NCBI RefSeq assembly: GCF_028290625.1
Contig: NZ_JAQGJM010000008.1
Location: forward strand, 124,001 to 188,000
Direction of reading: 5' to 3'
Source: Devosia sp.
GTDB taxonomy: Bacteria > Pseudomonadota > Alphaproteobacteria > Rhizobiales > Devosiaceae
Length of the DNA: 64,000 bases
Shown: piece after piece, positions 1 to 8,887 of the stretch
Numbering within the stretch: position 1 is the first letter of the stretch
How the letters are laid out: every line of letters begins with the position of its first letter
Notes under the pieces: model-generated
Databases searched by the model: none
What the model was told of the DNA's origin: nothing
Seen by the model: the letters and a program-made list of their open reading frames with translations, nothing else
Position numbers and translations under genes: made by a program

Positions 1-135
1 CCGGCGCTGCGCCGCCGCCATGTCGATATCGGCGCAGGCCACCAGCCTGATCGGCGCGAACACCTTCGACAACCGCGCATAGGCGTCAAAAATATGCCCG
101 CAGCCGATTACGCCCACGTTCCACTGCTTGCTCAT
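1..135 (-). CDS. Gfo/Idh/MocA-family oxidoreductase, N-terminal fragment
   Basis: Only the first 45 codons are in the window; the gene runs off the left edge. Translation on the minus strand begins MSKQWNVGVIGCGHIF and continues through a beta-alpha-beta fold with GCGHI as the dinucleotide-binding glycine motif and an acidic strand end (ACADID), the usual start of NAD(P)-dependent Gfo/Idh/MocA sugar oxidoreductases. The gene is divergent from the sugar ABC operon starting at 375, so it probably oxidises the imported sugar or a derivative in the cytoplasm. The family is clear from the visible part; substrate and length cannot be judged. Confidence 0.8.
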   Translation of the reverse strand, partial: MSKQWNVGVIGCGHIFDAYARLSKVFAPIRLVACADIDMAAAQRR

Positions 136-374
136 GTCCGGCTGCTCCTCGCATGGCCTTTGGCCTTGCTTGAGCGATACCGGCCCGACAAACGATTGAA
201 CACGAAGATTTGCCGTGGCGAGTCCAGCCTATGGGACAAAGCAACCGGCTCCTGCATTTGCCCCTTTGACACTAAGGCGCTTCTCTGTTGGCCTAGGCGG
301 TGTCGTCATCTGGCCATGGCAACAATAGCAGTCCTTGAAGACTGCGCCGGGCCGACGCCCCTGAGGAGGAAAGA

Positions 375-1688
375 TTGGAAAAAGATAGTAAGCGCATGAC
401 GCTCGATCGCCGGCAGTTCATGCAGGCGGCCGGCGCTGGTCTTGCGGCCACGGCCGTTGCCGGCCTGCCATTCGCGGCGGCGGCGCAGGACAAGGTTGAA
501 CTGCTGCTCTGGGCCTGGACCCCCGATACCCAGGTGCAGGCCGACATGTTCACCAAGAAATATCCCAACATCTCGGTCAAGGTCGAGAATGTCGGGCAGG
601 GCGGCCCGCATTACGTCAAGCTGCGCAACGCCATTCAGGCCGGCACCGGCCTGCCTGATCTGGCGCAGATGGAATTCAACTCCATCCCCAGCTTCAAGCA
701 GTTGGGCGTGCTCGCCGATCTGGGCGCGGCCGCCAACCCGGTCAAGGACCAGTTCATCGATTGGACCTGGAAGGCCGTCAGCGACGGCGACAAGGTCTAT
801 GGCATTCCGTGGGATAGCGGCCCGATGGGCCTGCTCTATCGCAATGACGTGTTCGAGAAGAACAAGATCGAGGTTCCCGGCACCTGGGATGCTTATTCGG
901 AAGCCTCGCTGAAGCTGGCGACCGATGCGCCCGGCACCTACATGTCCAACTTCGGCGTCTCCGATGCGGGCTGGGTGGCGGCGGTACTGTGGCAGGCGGG
1001 CTGGCGCCCGTTCCACACCGAAGGCACCAATATCACCATCAAGCTCAACGACGACATCGCCAAGAAGTGGGCTGCCTATTGGCAGAAACTGGTCGATGCC
1101 AAGGCCGTCGATACCAAGCCGATGTGGACCACCGAATGGTTCGCGGCGCTCGATGACGGCGTGCATGCGTCCTGGGTCACCGCGGCCTGGGCACCTGTGC
1201 TAATGCAGAACTCGATGAAGAAGAGCGTCGGGCTGTGGCGCGCCGCGCCGATGCCGCAATGGACTGCCGGCGGCACCGTCACGTCCAACTGGGGTGGCTC
1301 GACCTTCGCGGCGATGACCACCACGCCGCACCCGGAAGAAGCCGCCTTGTTCGCCACCTTCATGGGCAGCGATCCGGAAGCGGCGGCGCTGTGGAACTCC
1401 AAACAGTTCCTGTTCCCGGTGCTCAAGAGCCTGATCGACGACAAGGCCCTGATGGGCGCGCCGAACGCCTTCTACGGCGGCCAGGCGGTCAACGAAATTT
1501 TCGTCGTGTCCGAAAACCAGGTCGATCCGAGCTTCGAGTTCGCCCCGTTCCAGGACTTCGTCAACCAGACGATGCAGGACGAAATGTCGGCTTCGATCGC
1601 CGGCTCCGGCACTCTTGGAGATGCGTTCGATCGCCTGCAGGACAAGGTCGTCGCCTACGCAACCGACCAGGGCTACACGGTCTCCTGA
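375..1688 (+). CDS. ABC sugar transporter, extracellular solute-binding protein (Tat-type signal)
   Basis: Periplasmic binding component of a carbohydrate ABC importer (family 1, MalE/UgpB-like), 437 aa. The N-terminus carries a twin-arginine-like signal: DRRQFMQ at residues 11-17, then a hydrophobic stretch ending near AAAAQ (about residue 37). I chose the TTG at 375 because a strong GAGGAGGA Shine-Dalgarno lies at 363-370; the ATG at 396 is too far from it. The mature part has the family's short-linker two-lobe pattern and Trp/Tyr-rich sugar-contact stretches. It is first in an operon with two permeases and an ATPase. A 13-bp stem-loop separates it from the permeases. The substrate cannot be assigned. 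Confidence 0.9.
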   Translation: MEKDSKRMTLDRRQFMQAAGAGLAATAVAGLPFAAAAQDKVELLLWAWTPDTQVQADMFTKKYPNISVKVENVGQGGPHYVKLRNAIQAGTGLPDLAQMEFNSIPSFKQLGVLADLGAAANPVKDQFIDWTWKAVSDGDKVYGIPWDSGPMGLLYRNDVFEKNKIEVPGTWDAYSEASLKLATDAPGTYMSNFGVSDAGWVAAVLWQAGWRPFHTEGTNITIKLNDDIAKKWAAYWQKLVDAKAVDTKPMWTTEWFAALDDGVHASWVTAAWAPVLMQNSMKKSVGLWRAAPMPQWTAGGTVTSNWGGSTFAAMTTTPHPEEAALFATFMGSDPEAAALWNSKQFLFPVLKSLIDDKALMGAPNAFYGGQAVNEIFVVSENQVDPSFEFAPFQDFVNQTMQDEMSASIAGSGTLGDAFDRLQDKVVAYATDQGYTVS

Positions 1689-1693
1689 CCCCA

Positions 1694-1732
1694 TTGATCC
1701 GGCGCGTAACCCTCCCGGGCGCGCCGGATCAA
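1694..1732 (+). terminator. Stem-loop between binding protein and permease genes
   Basis: Perfect 13-bp inverted repeat: TTGATCCGGCGCG at 1694-1706 and its complement at 1720-1732, 13-nt loop, followed by a T-rich stretch (cctttgtttt). It sits in the 80-bp gap after the binding-protein stop. By position it probably protects the upstream mRNA or partly terminates, giving more binding protein than permease. Confidence 0.7.
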
Positions 1733-1768
1733 CCTTTGTTTTCGTGAAGCCACGCCCAAGGATCGCTC

Positions 1769-2674
1769 ATGCCGGATGCCGTCGCGACCAGGCGGCGCGG
1801 ACGGGTCTATGTGACCAAGTCCGTTGCCCCTTATCTGTTTCTGCTGCCCTTCATGGCCTTGTTCGTCGCGTTCCTGATCGCGCCGCTGTGCTATGCCTTC
1901 GGCCTCAGCCTGTTCAAGACCACCATGGTGGCTGGCACCCAGTTCGTCGGCGCCGCCAATTACCTCAAGGTGTTCACCGATCCCTCATTCTGGGACGGGG
2001 TCGTGCTGCTGTTCAAATTCGGCCTGATGCAAATCCCCATCATGCTCGGCTTGGCGCTGCTCTATGCGCTGATCCTCGATAGCGGCCGCGTCTACGGACG
2101 CAATTTCTTCCGCATCGCGTTTTTCATTCCCTATGCGGTGCCCTCGGTTATTGCGGCACTGCTCTGGGGTTATCTCTATGGCCCGTCCTTCGGCCCGTTC
2201 GGGCAATTGGCCGAATTTTTCCACCTGCCCAAGCCGCAATTTCTGCTCGACGGCACCATTCTGGGCTCCATCGCCAATATCGCGGTTTGGGAGTTCATGG
2301 GCTACAATTTGATCATCTATTTCGCCGCGTTGCAGGCCATTCCGCAGGACCTGGAAGAGGCCTCGTCCGTCGATGGCGCGACCGGGCTGCAATATGCCCT
2401 GCGCATCAAGCTGCCGCTGATCATGCCGACGGTGATCGTCACCATCATCTTCTCGATCATCGGCACGCTGCAATTGTTCAGCGAACCCTATCTGATGCGC
2501 AACCTGGCGCCGGGCATCATCAACAGCCACTACACGCCCAATTTCTATGCCTACACGTTGGCCTTCACCAACCAGCAATATAACTATTCGGCCGCCGTTT
2601 CCTTCGTGCTGGGCGGGGTCGTGGCGGTGGTGTCCTATGTGTTCATGCTGCTCGCCAATCGCAGGGCCGCGTAA
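1769..2674 (+). CDS. ABC sugar transporter permease (MalF/UgpA-like)
   Basis: Inner-membrane permease of the family 1 carbohydrate importer, 301 aa, with about six hydrophobic helices. The first lies in SVAPYLFLLPFMALFVAFL near the N-terminus. The EAA coupling loop that contacts the ATPase is visible around residue 195 (EEASSVDGATG, followed by a Pro-rich turn). The ATG at 1769 follows the binding-protein hairpin. The stop overlaps the next permease start by one base (TAATG), which indicates translational coupling. With the 2674 gene it forms the heteromeric membrane channel. Confidence 0.92.
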   Translation: MPDAVATRRRGRVYVTKSVAPYLFLLPFMALFVAFLIAPLCYAFGLSLFKTTMVAGTQFVGAANYLKVFTDPSFWDGVVLLFKFGLMQIPIMLGLALLYALILDSGRVYGRNFFRIAFFIPYAVPSVIAALLWGYLYGPSFGPFGQLAEFFHLPKPQFLLDGTILGSIANIAVWEFMGYNLIIYFAALQAIPQDLEEASSVDGATGLQYALRIKLPLIMPTVIVTIIFSIIGTLQLFSEPYLMRNLAPGIINSHYTPNFYAYTLAFTNQQYNYSAAVSFVLGGVVAVVSYVFMLLANRRAA

Positions 2675-3555
2675 TGGCAATCGTTTCCAAAACCGCCAAT
2701 TCGGCCTCGTTCCGCAACAGCCGCCGCTGGCTCACCGTCGCGCTGGCGCTGTATTTCATCTACACTTTCATCCCGATCTTCTATGTGATCGTGTCCTCCA
2801 CCAAGTCCAATGCCGACCTGTTCGGCACTTTCGGGCTGTGGTTCTCGGGCGACTTCCATTTCTGGCAGAACTTGCAGGACCTGTTCACCTATCAGGACGG
2901 CATTTTCTCGCGCTGGCTGCTGAATACCATCCTCTATTCGGTGGTCTCGGGCGTCGGCGCGGCGCTGTTCGCCACCTTTGCGGGCTATGCCTTCTCCAAG
3001 TTCGAGTTCGTTGGCAAAAAGCTCAGCTTCGCCCTGGTGCTGGGTGCCGTGATGATCCCGCAGACGGCGTTGGTGATCCCGATTTTCCTGCTGCTGTCCA
3101 AAGTAGGGCTGGTCAATACGCCCTGGGCCGTCATCCTGCCCTCGCTGGTGTTTCCGCCGGGCGTGTTCCTGATGAAGGTCTATGCCGACGACGCGCTCAG
3201 TAACGAGCTGATCGAAGCCGGCCGCGTCGACGGCGCGGGGGAGGTACACATCTTCTTCAACATCGCTTTCCGCCTGCTCACGCCGGGGTTTGCGACGGTC
3301 CTGATCCTGGCCTTCGTCGCCACCTGGAACAATTATTTCCTGCCGCTGGTGCTGCTCAATTCCTCGGACAATTTCCCCGTCACCGTGGGCCTGTCGCAAT
3401 GGTATGCGCTGGCCACTTCGGGCAGTGGCGGGGCGGTGCTGTTCAGCATCGTCATGGCCGGCTCGCTGGTTTCCATCGTGCCGGTGATCGCCGCCTTCCT
3501 CATCATGCAGCGCTATTGGCAAGGCGGCCTTGGCGCCGGCGGGGTCAAGGCGTGA
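2674..3555 (+). CDS. ABC sugar transporter permease (MalG/UgpE-like)
   Basis: Second inner-membrane permease of the same importer, 293 aa. Six hydrophobic helices are visible, starting with one at about residues 20-40 ([14 protein letters not shown]). The EAA loop [13 protein letters not shown] lies near residue 175, followed by the usual conserved amphipathic helix. It starts inside the stop of the upstream permease. Length and the final hydrophobic segment ending in a short basic tail match MalG-type proteins. Substrate as for the rest of the operon: a sugar, identity unknown. Confidence 0.92.
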   Translation: MAIVSKTANSASFRNSRRWLTVALALYFIYTFIPIFYVIVSSTKSNADLFGTFGLWFSGDFHFWQNLQDLFTYQDGIFSRWLLNTILYSVVSGVGAALFATFAGYAFSKFEFVGKKLSFALVLGAVMIPQTALVIPIFLLLSKVGLVNTPWAVILPSLVFPPGVFLMKVYADDALSNELIEAGRVDGAGEVHIFFNIAFRLLTPGFATVLILAFVATWNNYFLPLVLLNSSDNFPVTVGLSQWYALATSGSGGAVLFSIVMAGSLVSIVPVIAAFLIMQRYWQGGLGAGGVKA

Positions 3556-3580
3556 TGCACACGACAATCTGGAGCCCATC

Positions 3581-4651
3581 ATGGCGGTAATCGAACTCAA
3601 GGGCGTCGAGAAGAGCTTCGGCTCGGTCAAGGTGATCCGCGGCGTCGATCTCAAGGTCGAGCATGGCGAATTCGTCGTCTTCGTCGGCCCCTCCGGTAGC
3701 GGCAAATCTACCTTGCTGCGACTGGTCGCGGGCCTCGAAGAAACCAGCGGCGGCACCATCCTGATCGATGGGCGCGACGTGACCAATCTGGGGCCCGCCG
3801 AGCGTGAACTGGCCATGGTGTTCCAGTCTTATGCGCTCTATCCGCACAAGACCATTCGCGGCAACATGTCGTTCGGGCTCGAAGTCGCGGGCTTTCCCAA
3901 GGACGAGATCCGCCAGCGCGTCGACGAGGTGGCGCGCCTCCTCCAGCTCTCCGATTACCTGGAGCGCAAGCCACGCGAACTGTCAGGCGGGCAGCGCCAG
4001 CGTGTCGCCATCGGCCGCGCCATCGTGCGCGAGCCAGTCGCCTTCATGTTCGATGAGCCGCTGAGCAATCTCGACGCCGGGCTGCGCGTCGACATGCGCA
4101 TCGAGATCACCAAGCTGCACCAGCGCCTCGGCGCCACCATGATCTACGTCACCCACGATCAGGTCGAGGCCATGACTCTGGCCGACCGTATCGTGGTGCT
4201 CGACAAGGGCATCATCCAGCAGACCGGCTCGCCGCTTGAACTCTACGAGCACCCCGCCAACCTGTTCGTCGCCCAGTTCATCGGCTCGCCCAAGATGAAC
4301 GTGCTGCCTGCCGCGTTCAAGGATGGCAGGATTTCCATCAATGGCGGCGTGGGGATCGAGGCGGGCAAGATGACCGGCACCGACGTGGCCAATGTCGGCA
4401 TCCGGCCGGACGACATCGAGATTTCGCCCGATGGCACAGGCCTGATCCACGGCAAGGTCGATGTGGTGGAGCGGCTCGGCTCGGATACGTTCGCCTATGT
4501 GGCAGTGCCCGGCGCACATGCGGTGACGGTGCGGGCGCCCCGCGACTCCGCCGTTGCGATCGGCCAGGATGTCGGGCTGACCTTCAGGCCGGAGCGGCTG
4601 CAGGTCTTCGCCGCCGACGGAGCATCGCTGCGTCCGCGTCCGGGTGTGTAG
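3581..4651 (+). CDS. ABC sugar transporter ATP-binding protein (MalK/UgpC-like)
   Basis: Cytoplasmic ATPase driving the importer, 356 aa. The Walker A motif GPSGSGKS is at about residues 37-44, the signature LSGGQRQRV near 134, Walker B FMFDEP near 157, and the switch His in [10 protein letters not shown] near 189. The C-terminal 120 residues form the TOBE/OB regulatory fold found in MalK and UgpC. The start at ATG 3581 (MAVIELKGV) is preceded by GGAG at 3571-3574; an open frame extends upstream to 3530 but would overlap the permease end and is not conserved-looking. It completes a binding protein/permease/permease/ATPase operon. Confidence 0.92.
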   Translation: MAVIELKGVEKSFGSVKVIRGVDLKVEHGEFVVFVGPSGSGKSTLLRLVAGLEETSGGTILIDGRDVTNLGPAERELAMVFQSYALYPHKTIRGNMSFGLEVAGFPKDEIRQRVDEVARLLQLSDYLERKPRELSGGQRQRVAIGRAIVREPVAFMFDEPLSNLDAGLRVDMRIEITKLHQRLGATMIYVTHDQVEAMTLADRIVVLDKGIIQQTGSPLELYEHPANLFVAQFIGSPKMNVLPAAFKDGRISINGGVGIEAGKMTGTDVANVGIRPDDIEISPDGTGLIHGKVDVVERLGSDTFAYVAVPGAHAVTVRAPRDSAVAIGQDVGLTFRPERLQVFAADGASLRPRPGV

Positions 4652-4769
4652 GTCAGGATGATACCCGGTCAATTTCGCGAGCGTGGCTCTGTATCTGACA
4701 CGGACGAGTTGACTTGGATGGCGTTCGGGAATCTCGTCGCTCTCAGCTGAAGTCTCTGGGAGGAGAATG

Positions 4770-6155
4770 ATGCCGGGAACGCAGCGCAGCGGCGTCGATG
4801 CCGCCATAGACCTCATCATTGCGCTGACGCGACGGGGCGGCAGCGCCCGCAATGTCGAACTTGCCGGCGAACTCGGCATTCCGCGCGCCAGCTTTCACCG
4901 CATCGTTGGCATGCTGGCCGACCAGGGGGTGCTGACGCGCATGCGCGGCAGCATTGCCATCGGCCCGGTCGCGGGAGGCCTGGCCACTACCCTGGCCAAA
5001 GCCGGCGACGAGCAGGATCGCAAGCGCGAACGGGTGCTTGGCGAAGCGGTGCGGCCGATCGTTAATCCGTACACCGTCGGCCGTGCGCGACCGCCCGAAC
5101 TCACCAGCCCTTTCGTCAAGCCGCCACGCCGCCGCTTTCGCATCGGCGTTTCCAACGGCGCCATGGACAACCCATGGCAAGTCGCGATGCTTCACAGCAT
5201 CGAGTTTGCCGCCTCACGCCTGCAGGGCGAGCTGGAATCGGTCACGGTGGTGCACGCGCACGGGGACGCCCGCAAGCAGGTCGACGACATCGAGAATCTA
5301 GCCGGCGGCGGTGTTGATGGCCTTCTCATCAGTGCCGTCTCGCCGCGCGCCCTCATCGGCGTCTCCAAACGTATGGATGCCGCTGGCCTGCCGGTGGTCT
5401 TCGTCGAGCGCGGCGGCAATGCCGATCTGGCCTGCGCGAGCTTCGTGACCTCGGACAATACCGCGATCGGGCAGATTACCGCGCAATGGCTGGCCGATAC
5501 GATCGGTCGCAAAGGCACGGTCCTGATGCTGTACGGGCACGCCGATGCCGAGATGACCCAGAGCCGGCAGGCCACCGCCATGGACATTTTCGCCCGCTTC
5601 CCGGGCATCAGGGTGGTCGACACTGACGCCACCCGCTTCAACCGCGAGCTGGCCTACGCGACGGCCGCAGATGCCATCGCGCGGCATGGCGAGGCCATTT
5701 CAGGCGTGTGGTGCGATAGCGGGCTCAACAGCGCCGGATCGATCCAGGCCTTCCTCGATGCCGGGTTCGAGCCGGGACACATTCCGCCCCATACTGGCGG
5801 CGACCTCAACCTGTCCTACAAGCTTGCGGTGCGCCAAAAGATCCCCATGGCATCCATCGACTACCCGCCCGCCATGGGGATACGGGCCTTCGAGGTCCTG
5901 TTGGCGGCGATCAACGGGGTATGGGTGCCCAAGCAGATCAGCATGGCGTCGCGCTTCGTCGCCTCGCGGACATCGTCGAGCAATCCCCTGCGAGCCCAGT
6001 TGTGGGCCGAGGATCACGTCCGGTGGGACATGCCAGACGACCTTGTATTCGGCGCCGGACTGGGGCCCGCCTACGATCCGCGCGCCTTCCGCGTCAGCTA
6101 TCCGGGCAACAGCTATAATCGGTCCGCCGCAAGCCTGGGGGCTGAGACCCGATGA
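4770..6155 (+). CDS. IclR-type winged-helix domain fused to periplasmic-binding-protein sugar sensor
   Basis: Predicted one-component transcription regulator of 461 aa. Residues about 8-60 form an IclR-like winged helix: AIDLIIALTRRGGSA, then ELAGELGIPRASFHRIV as the recognition region, then a wing. A linker rich in Pro/Arg leads at about 120 to a type I periplasmic-binding fold (RIGVSNGAMDNPWQ onward) of the Peripla_BP_4 class used by RbsB-like proteins. There is no signal peptide. LacI regulators normally carry this sensor with a LacI HTH, and IclR proteins normally carry a different effector domain, so the pairing is unusual. ATG 4770 is 4 bases from the GGGAGGAG Shine-Dalgarno; ATG 4767 is also possible. 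It overlaps the next regulator by ATGA. Confidence 0.8.
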   Translation: MPGTQRSGVDAAIDLIIALTRRGGSARNVELAGELGIPRASFHRIVGMLADQGVLTRMRGSIAIGPVAGGLATTLAKAGDEQDRKRERVLGEAVRPIVNPYTVGRARPPELTSPFVKPPRRRFRIGVSNGAMDNPWQVAMLHSIEFAASRLQGELESVTVVHAHGDARKQVDDIENLAGGGVDGLLISAVSPRALIGVSKRMDAAGLPVVFVERGGNADLACASFVTSDNTAIGQITAQWLADTIGRKGTVLMLYGHADAEMTQSRQATAMDIFARFPGIRVVDTDATRFNRELAYATAADAIARHGEAISGVWCDSGLNSAGSIQAFLDAGFEPGHIPPHTGGDLNLSYKLAVRQKIPMASIDYPPAMGIRAFEVLLAAINGVWVPKQISMASRFVASRTSSSNPLRAQLWAEDHVRWDMPDDLVFGAGLGPAYDPRAFRVSYPGNSYNRSAASLGAETR

Positions 6156-6688
6156 GCAGTGACCAGTCGGCAGGGGTGGCGACCCTGGGCCTGATCCTGT
6201 CGCGAATGGCGACGGGAGAACCCCTGAGCGTAAACGCTCTCGTGGCCGACGAGGGCGTTGCCCGCTCCACCGCCTTCGCGGTGGTCAAGCGCATGGTGGA
6301 GGCGGGGCTCGTCAGCAAGCAGCCCGACGGACGCCTGGTCCCGGGGACGGCGGCAGGGGCTTTCGCCTATGCGGCCAGCAACCTGGCGCCGCTCCATGGC
6401 CGTGCCGTCCCGATCCTGACATGGCTGCGGGACCAGACCAATGCGGGGGTCGAGCTGCAAGCCTGCCAGGGAGCGACCTACCAAACCCTGGCACGGTTCT
6501 CCGCATCGCCGGGGAGCGAAAAGCCCAGCGGCGCCCCATTGCTGTTCAACGTCAGGCGTGGCGGCAAGGAGGTCGCGATCCTGCGAATGTTCCGCACCGA
6601 GGCGAGCATCGAGGACGCGACCTGCCGGACATTGGCCGCCGAGGCGGTGGATCGGCTCGAGCAGATGCTGGCCGACGAACAGGCTTAA
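6152..6688 (+). CDS. Short IclR-type winged-helix regulator
   Basis: A 178-aa protein with an IclR-like winged helix at residues 8-65 (LGLILSRMATGEPLSVNAL, then STAFAVVKRMVEAGLVS, then a wing ending in LVPGTAAG). It continues into only about 110 residues, against about 180 in a full IclR effector domain, so the ligand domain is short or divergent. Its start overlaps the stop of the upstream IclR/periplasmic-binding fusion (ATGA). The two HTH proteins are therefore co-translated and may act together, which is an inference. The cupin and dehydrogenase downstream are likely targets. Confidence 0.75.
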   Translation: MSSDQSAGVATLGLILSRMATGEPLSVNALVADEGVARSTAFAVVKRMVEAGLVSKQPDGRLVPGTAAGAFAYAASNLAPLHGRAVPILTWLRDQTNAGVELQACQGATYQTLARFSASPGSEKPSGAPLLFNVRRGGKEVAILRMFRTEASIEDATCRTLAAEAVDRLEQMLADEQA

Positions 6689-6736
6689 CGACTTCGACCG
6701 CGATGGCTCAAATGCTGGACTGGATAAGCGACTTGC

Positions 6737-6752
6737 CGGCTTTGCAAAGCCG
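6737..6752. promoter_or_regulatory. Perfect 16-bp palindrome upstream of cupin gene
   Basis: CGGCTTTGCAAAGCCG is its own reverse complement and lies 42 bases before the cupin ATG, just after the regulator pair. It could be an operator for the IclR-type regulators or a small hairpin. No second copy was found near 136-374 or 4652-4769. Confidence 0.45.
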
Positions 6753-6794
6753 AGGAACGACCTATGGTTCACTCAAAACAAGAGAGGAGACACC

Positions 6795-7358
6795 ATGTCC
6801 AAAACCGACCCCGAGCTACATTGGTCAAAGCCCAAGGGGATGCTGCCCAATAGCCGGTTCCCGCTGCTGGTTTACCGCGGCGCGGTGGCGGGCGGTGGCG
6901 TCGAGGCTGTGCGTACACGCCTGCGAGCCAATTCCTGGCTGAACAACTGGCAATATCCGGGCGTCTATACCTACCCCCATTTCCATTCCACGACGCATGA
7001 ATGCCTCGCGGTAGCCACGGGGTGGATGGAGCTGGAACTGTTTGGTCGCGGCGGCATCCGCGTGCGGGTGGAAGCGGGCGACATTGTCGTCATGCCCGCC
7101 GGCGTCTCGCATATGATGGTGGGGCAGTCCGACGACATCATGATGGTCGGCGGTTATCCGGACGGGCGCGATTGGGACAATATGCAGGAGGACCACCTCA
7201 CCGAGGAGGGCCGCCGCGCCGCCGCCAAGCGCATCATGATGCTCCCTATTCCGTCGCGCGATCCGGTGACCGGGGAGCCCATGCAGCAGTGGATCGATAC
7301 GCCCTCATCGGTCGATGCCGAACTCAACGATTTCCGCGACGGGCTCGACCCGGTCTAA
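6795..7358 (+). CDS. YjlB-type cupin domain protein
   Basis: A 187-aa single-domain cupin resembling the YjlB/COG4297 family. Cupin motif 1 is at residues 61-69 (PHFHSTTHE), offering metal ligands His62, His64 and His68 or Glu69. Motif 2 is at about 94-106 (AGDIVVMPAGVSH) with His106. The family has no firmly established reaction; cupins near sugar catabolism genes are often isomerases or lyases. The start ATG 6795 has AGAGGAGA just upstream (6783-6790). It follows the two regulators and precedes the HisD-family dehydrogenase, so all three probably belong to one pathway. Confidence 0.85.
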   Translation: MSKTDPELHWSKPKGMLPNSRFPLLVYRGAVAGGGVEAVRTRLRANSWLNNWQYPGVYTYPHFHSTTHECLAVATGWMELELFGRGGIRVRVEAGDIVVMPAGVSHMMVGQSDDIMMVGGYPDGRDWDNMQEDHLTEEGRRAAAKRIMMLPIPSRDPVTGEPMQQWIDTPSSVDAELNDFRDGLDPV

Positions 7359-7367
7359 TTCAAGTCG

Positions 7368-7394
7368 AGAGGCCGCCGGCCAAGGGCGGCCTCT
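7368..7394 (+). terminator. Stem-loop after cupin gene
   Basis: A 10-bp perfect stem (AGAGGCCGCC at 7368-7377 with its complement at 7385-7394) and a 7-nt loop, followed by only two T residues. It lies 10 bases after the cupin stop and 43 before the next start, so it is more likely a partial terminator or mRNA stabiliser than a full stop. Confidence 0.55.
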
Positions 7395-7436
7395 TCGTGC
7401 CTGCTGACCAACAAGAAGAATGTGAAGGAACGTCTC

Positions 7437-8762
7437 ATGCCGACATGGCTGAAGCGCGGTAAGGATGTCGAGGAACGGGCCGAGGCGGATCGCCAGGTTC
7501 GGGCTACTGTCGAAGCCATTCTGGGCGACATCGAAAAGCGCGGCGACGCGGCGGTGCGTGAACTGTCGCTCAAGTTCGATAAGTGGGAGCGGACCGACTT
7601 CCGCCTCAGCCAGCAGGAAATCGACGGATGCATGGCCCAACTCACGGACCAAGATCTCACCGACATCGAATTCGCCCAAACCCAGGTTCGCAACTTCGCC
7701 AAGGCGCAACGCGCCACCATGACGGACCTAACAGTCGAAACGCTGCCCGGCGTAACGCTGGGTCACAAGCACGTGCCGATCAATGCCGTGGGCTGCTACG
7801 TTCCCGGCGGCAAGTATCCGCTACTGGCTTCCGCGCATATGTCGGTGATCACCGCCAAGGTGGCCGGCTGCGAGCGGGTCATCACCTGCGCGCCGCCGTT
7901 CCATGGCAAACCGGCCCCGGCCGTGGTTGCTGCACAGGCCATGGCCGGTGCGGACGAAATCTACGTGCTGGGCGGCATCCAGGCGATCGGCGCCATGGCC
8001 ATCGGCACCGAGTCCATTGCCGCCGTCGATATGCTGGTCGGGCCCGGCAATGCCTTCGTGGCCGAAGCCAAGCGCCAGCTCTATGGCCGCGTCGGCATCG
8101 ACCTGTTTGCCGGGCCGACCGAGACGCTGGTGATCGCCGATGAGACGGTCGATGGTGAAATGTGCGCCACCGATCTGCTCGGTCAGGCCGAGCATGGCCC
8201 GACCTCGCCAGCTATCCTCTTGACCAATTCGGAAAAGCTGGCCCGCGAAACAATGGCCGAGATCGAGCGTATTCTGCAGATTTTGCCGACCGGCGAGATT
8301 GCCCGCAAATCCTGGGCCGATTTCGGCGAAGTCATCGTTTGCGACAGCTACGAAGAAATGCTGGCCGAAGCCGATCGCATTGCCTCCGAGCATGTGCAGG
8401 TGATGACCGACCGCGATATGTGGTTCCGCGACAACATCACCAACTATGGCGCCCTGTTCCTCGGGCCCCGCACCAATGTCGCCTATGGCGACAAGGTCAT
8501 CGGCACCAATCATACGCTCCCCACCATGAAGGCGGCCCGCTATACGGGGGGGCTGTGGGTGGGCAAATTCCTCAAGACCTGCACCTGGCAGACCGTTACC
8601 ACCGACGCCGCATCCGCCATGATTGGCGAATACGGCTCGCGCCTCTCCATGCTGGAAGGGTTTGTCGGCCATGCCGAGCAGGCCAATGTGCGCGTGCGCC
8701 GCTATGGCGGGCGCAATATCCCCTACGGCACGGGCGCGACACTGCGGGCCGAACGGTCTTGA
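7437..8762 (+). CDS. Histidinol dehydrogenase family enzyme, catabolic paralogue (HpsN-like)
   Basis: NAD-dependent, zinc-containing alcohol dehydrogenase of the HisD fold, 441 aa. HisD-type residues are present: the GQAEHGPTS zinc-ligand region, the catalytic pair in ASEHVQ, the Asp in [14 protein letters not shown], and the His in [10 protein letters not shown]. Known members outside histidine synthesis include sulfopropanediol 3-dehydrogenase (HpsN), and the [12 protein letters not shown] stretch recalls those paralogues. Its place beside a sugar ABC operon, a cupin and sugar-sensing regulators argues for oxidation of an imported polyol or sugar derivative and not for histidine biosynthesis. 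ATG 7437 has GAAGGA 7 bases upstream; a GTG at 7422 would add five residues. Confidence 0.85.
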   Translation: MPTWLKRGKDVEERAEADRQVRATVEAILGDIEKRGDAAVRELSLKFDKWERTDFRLSQQEIDGCMAQLTDQDLTDIEFAQTQVRNFAKAQRATMTDLTVETLPGVTLGHKHVPINAVGCYVPGGKYPLLASAHMSVITAKVAGCERVITCAPPFHGKPAPAVVAAQAMAGADEIYVLGGIQAIGAMAIGTESIAAVDMLVGPGNAFVAEAKRQLYGRVGIDLFAGPTETLVIADETVDGEMCATDLLGQAEHGPTSPAILLTNSEKLARETMAEIERILQILPTGEIARKSWADFGEVIVCDSYEEMLAEADRIASEHVQVMTDRDMWFRDNITNYGALFLGPRTNVAYGDKVIGTNHTLPTMKAARYTGGLWVGKFLKTCTWQTVTTDAASAMIGEYGSRLSMLEGFVGHAEQANVRVRRYGGRNIPYGTGATLRAERS

Positions 8763-8887
8763 TGCCAGAGCCTTTCGCGCCCAGAACGCAGCATCTTCTG
8801 CCCGGGATAGGAAGCCCGGCGCGAGACTACCATGTTCCGCGACGTGGCAGCTTCCCTGTCGTTGAGTTTGCGGTGTAGCCTCGCCTC

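Noticed and set aside
266..294. TTGACA at 266-271 as a -35 box for the first ABC operon
   Set aside because: No acceptable -10 hexamer at 16-18 bases downstream (the region reads TTGGCCTAGG).
2635..3816. Open frame of 393 codons on the minus strand
   Set aside because: Antisense to a permease and ATPase with full family motifs; no recognisable fold in the translation.
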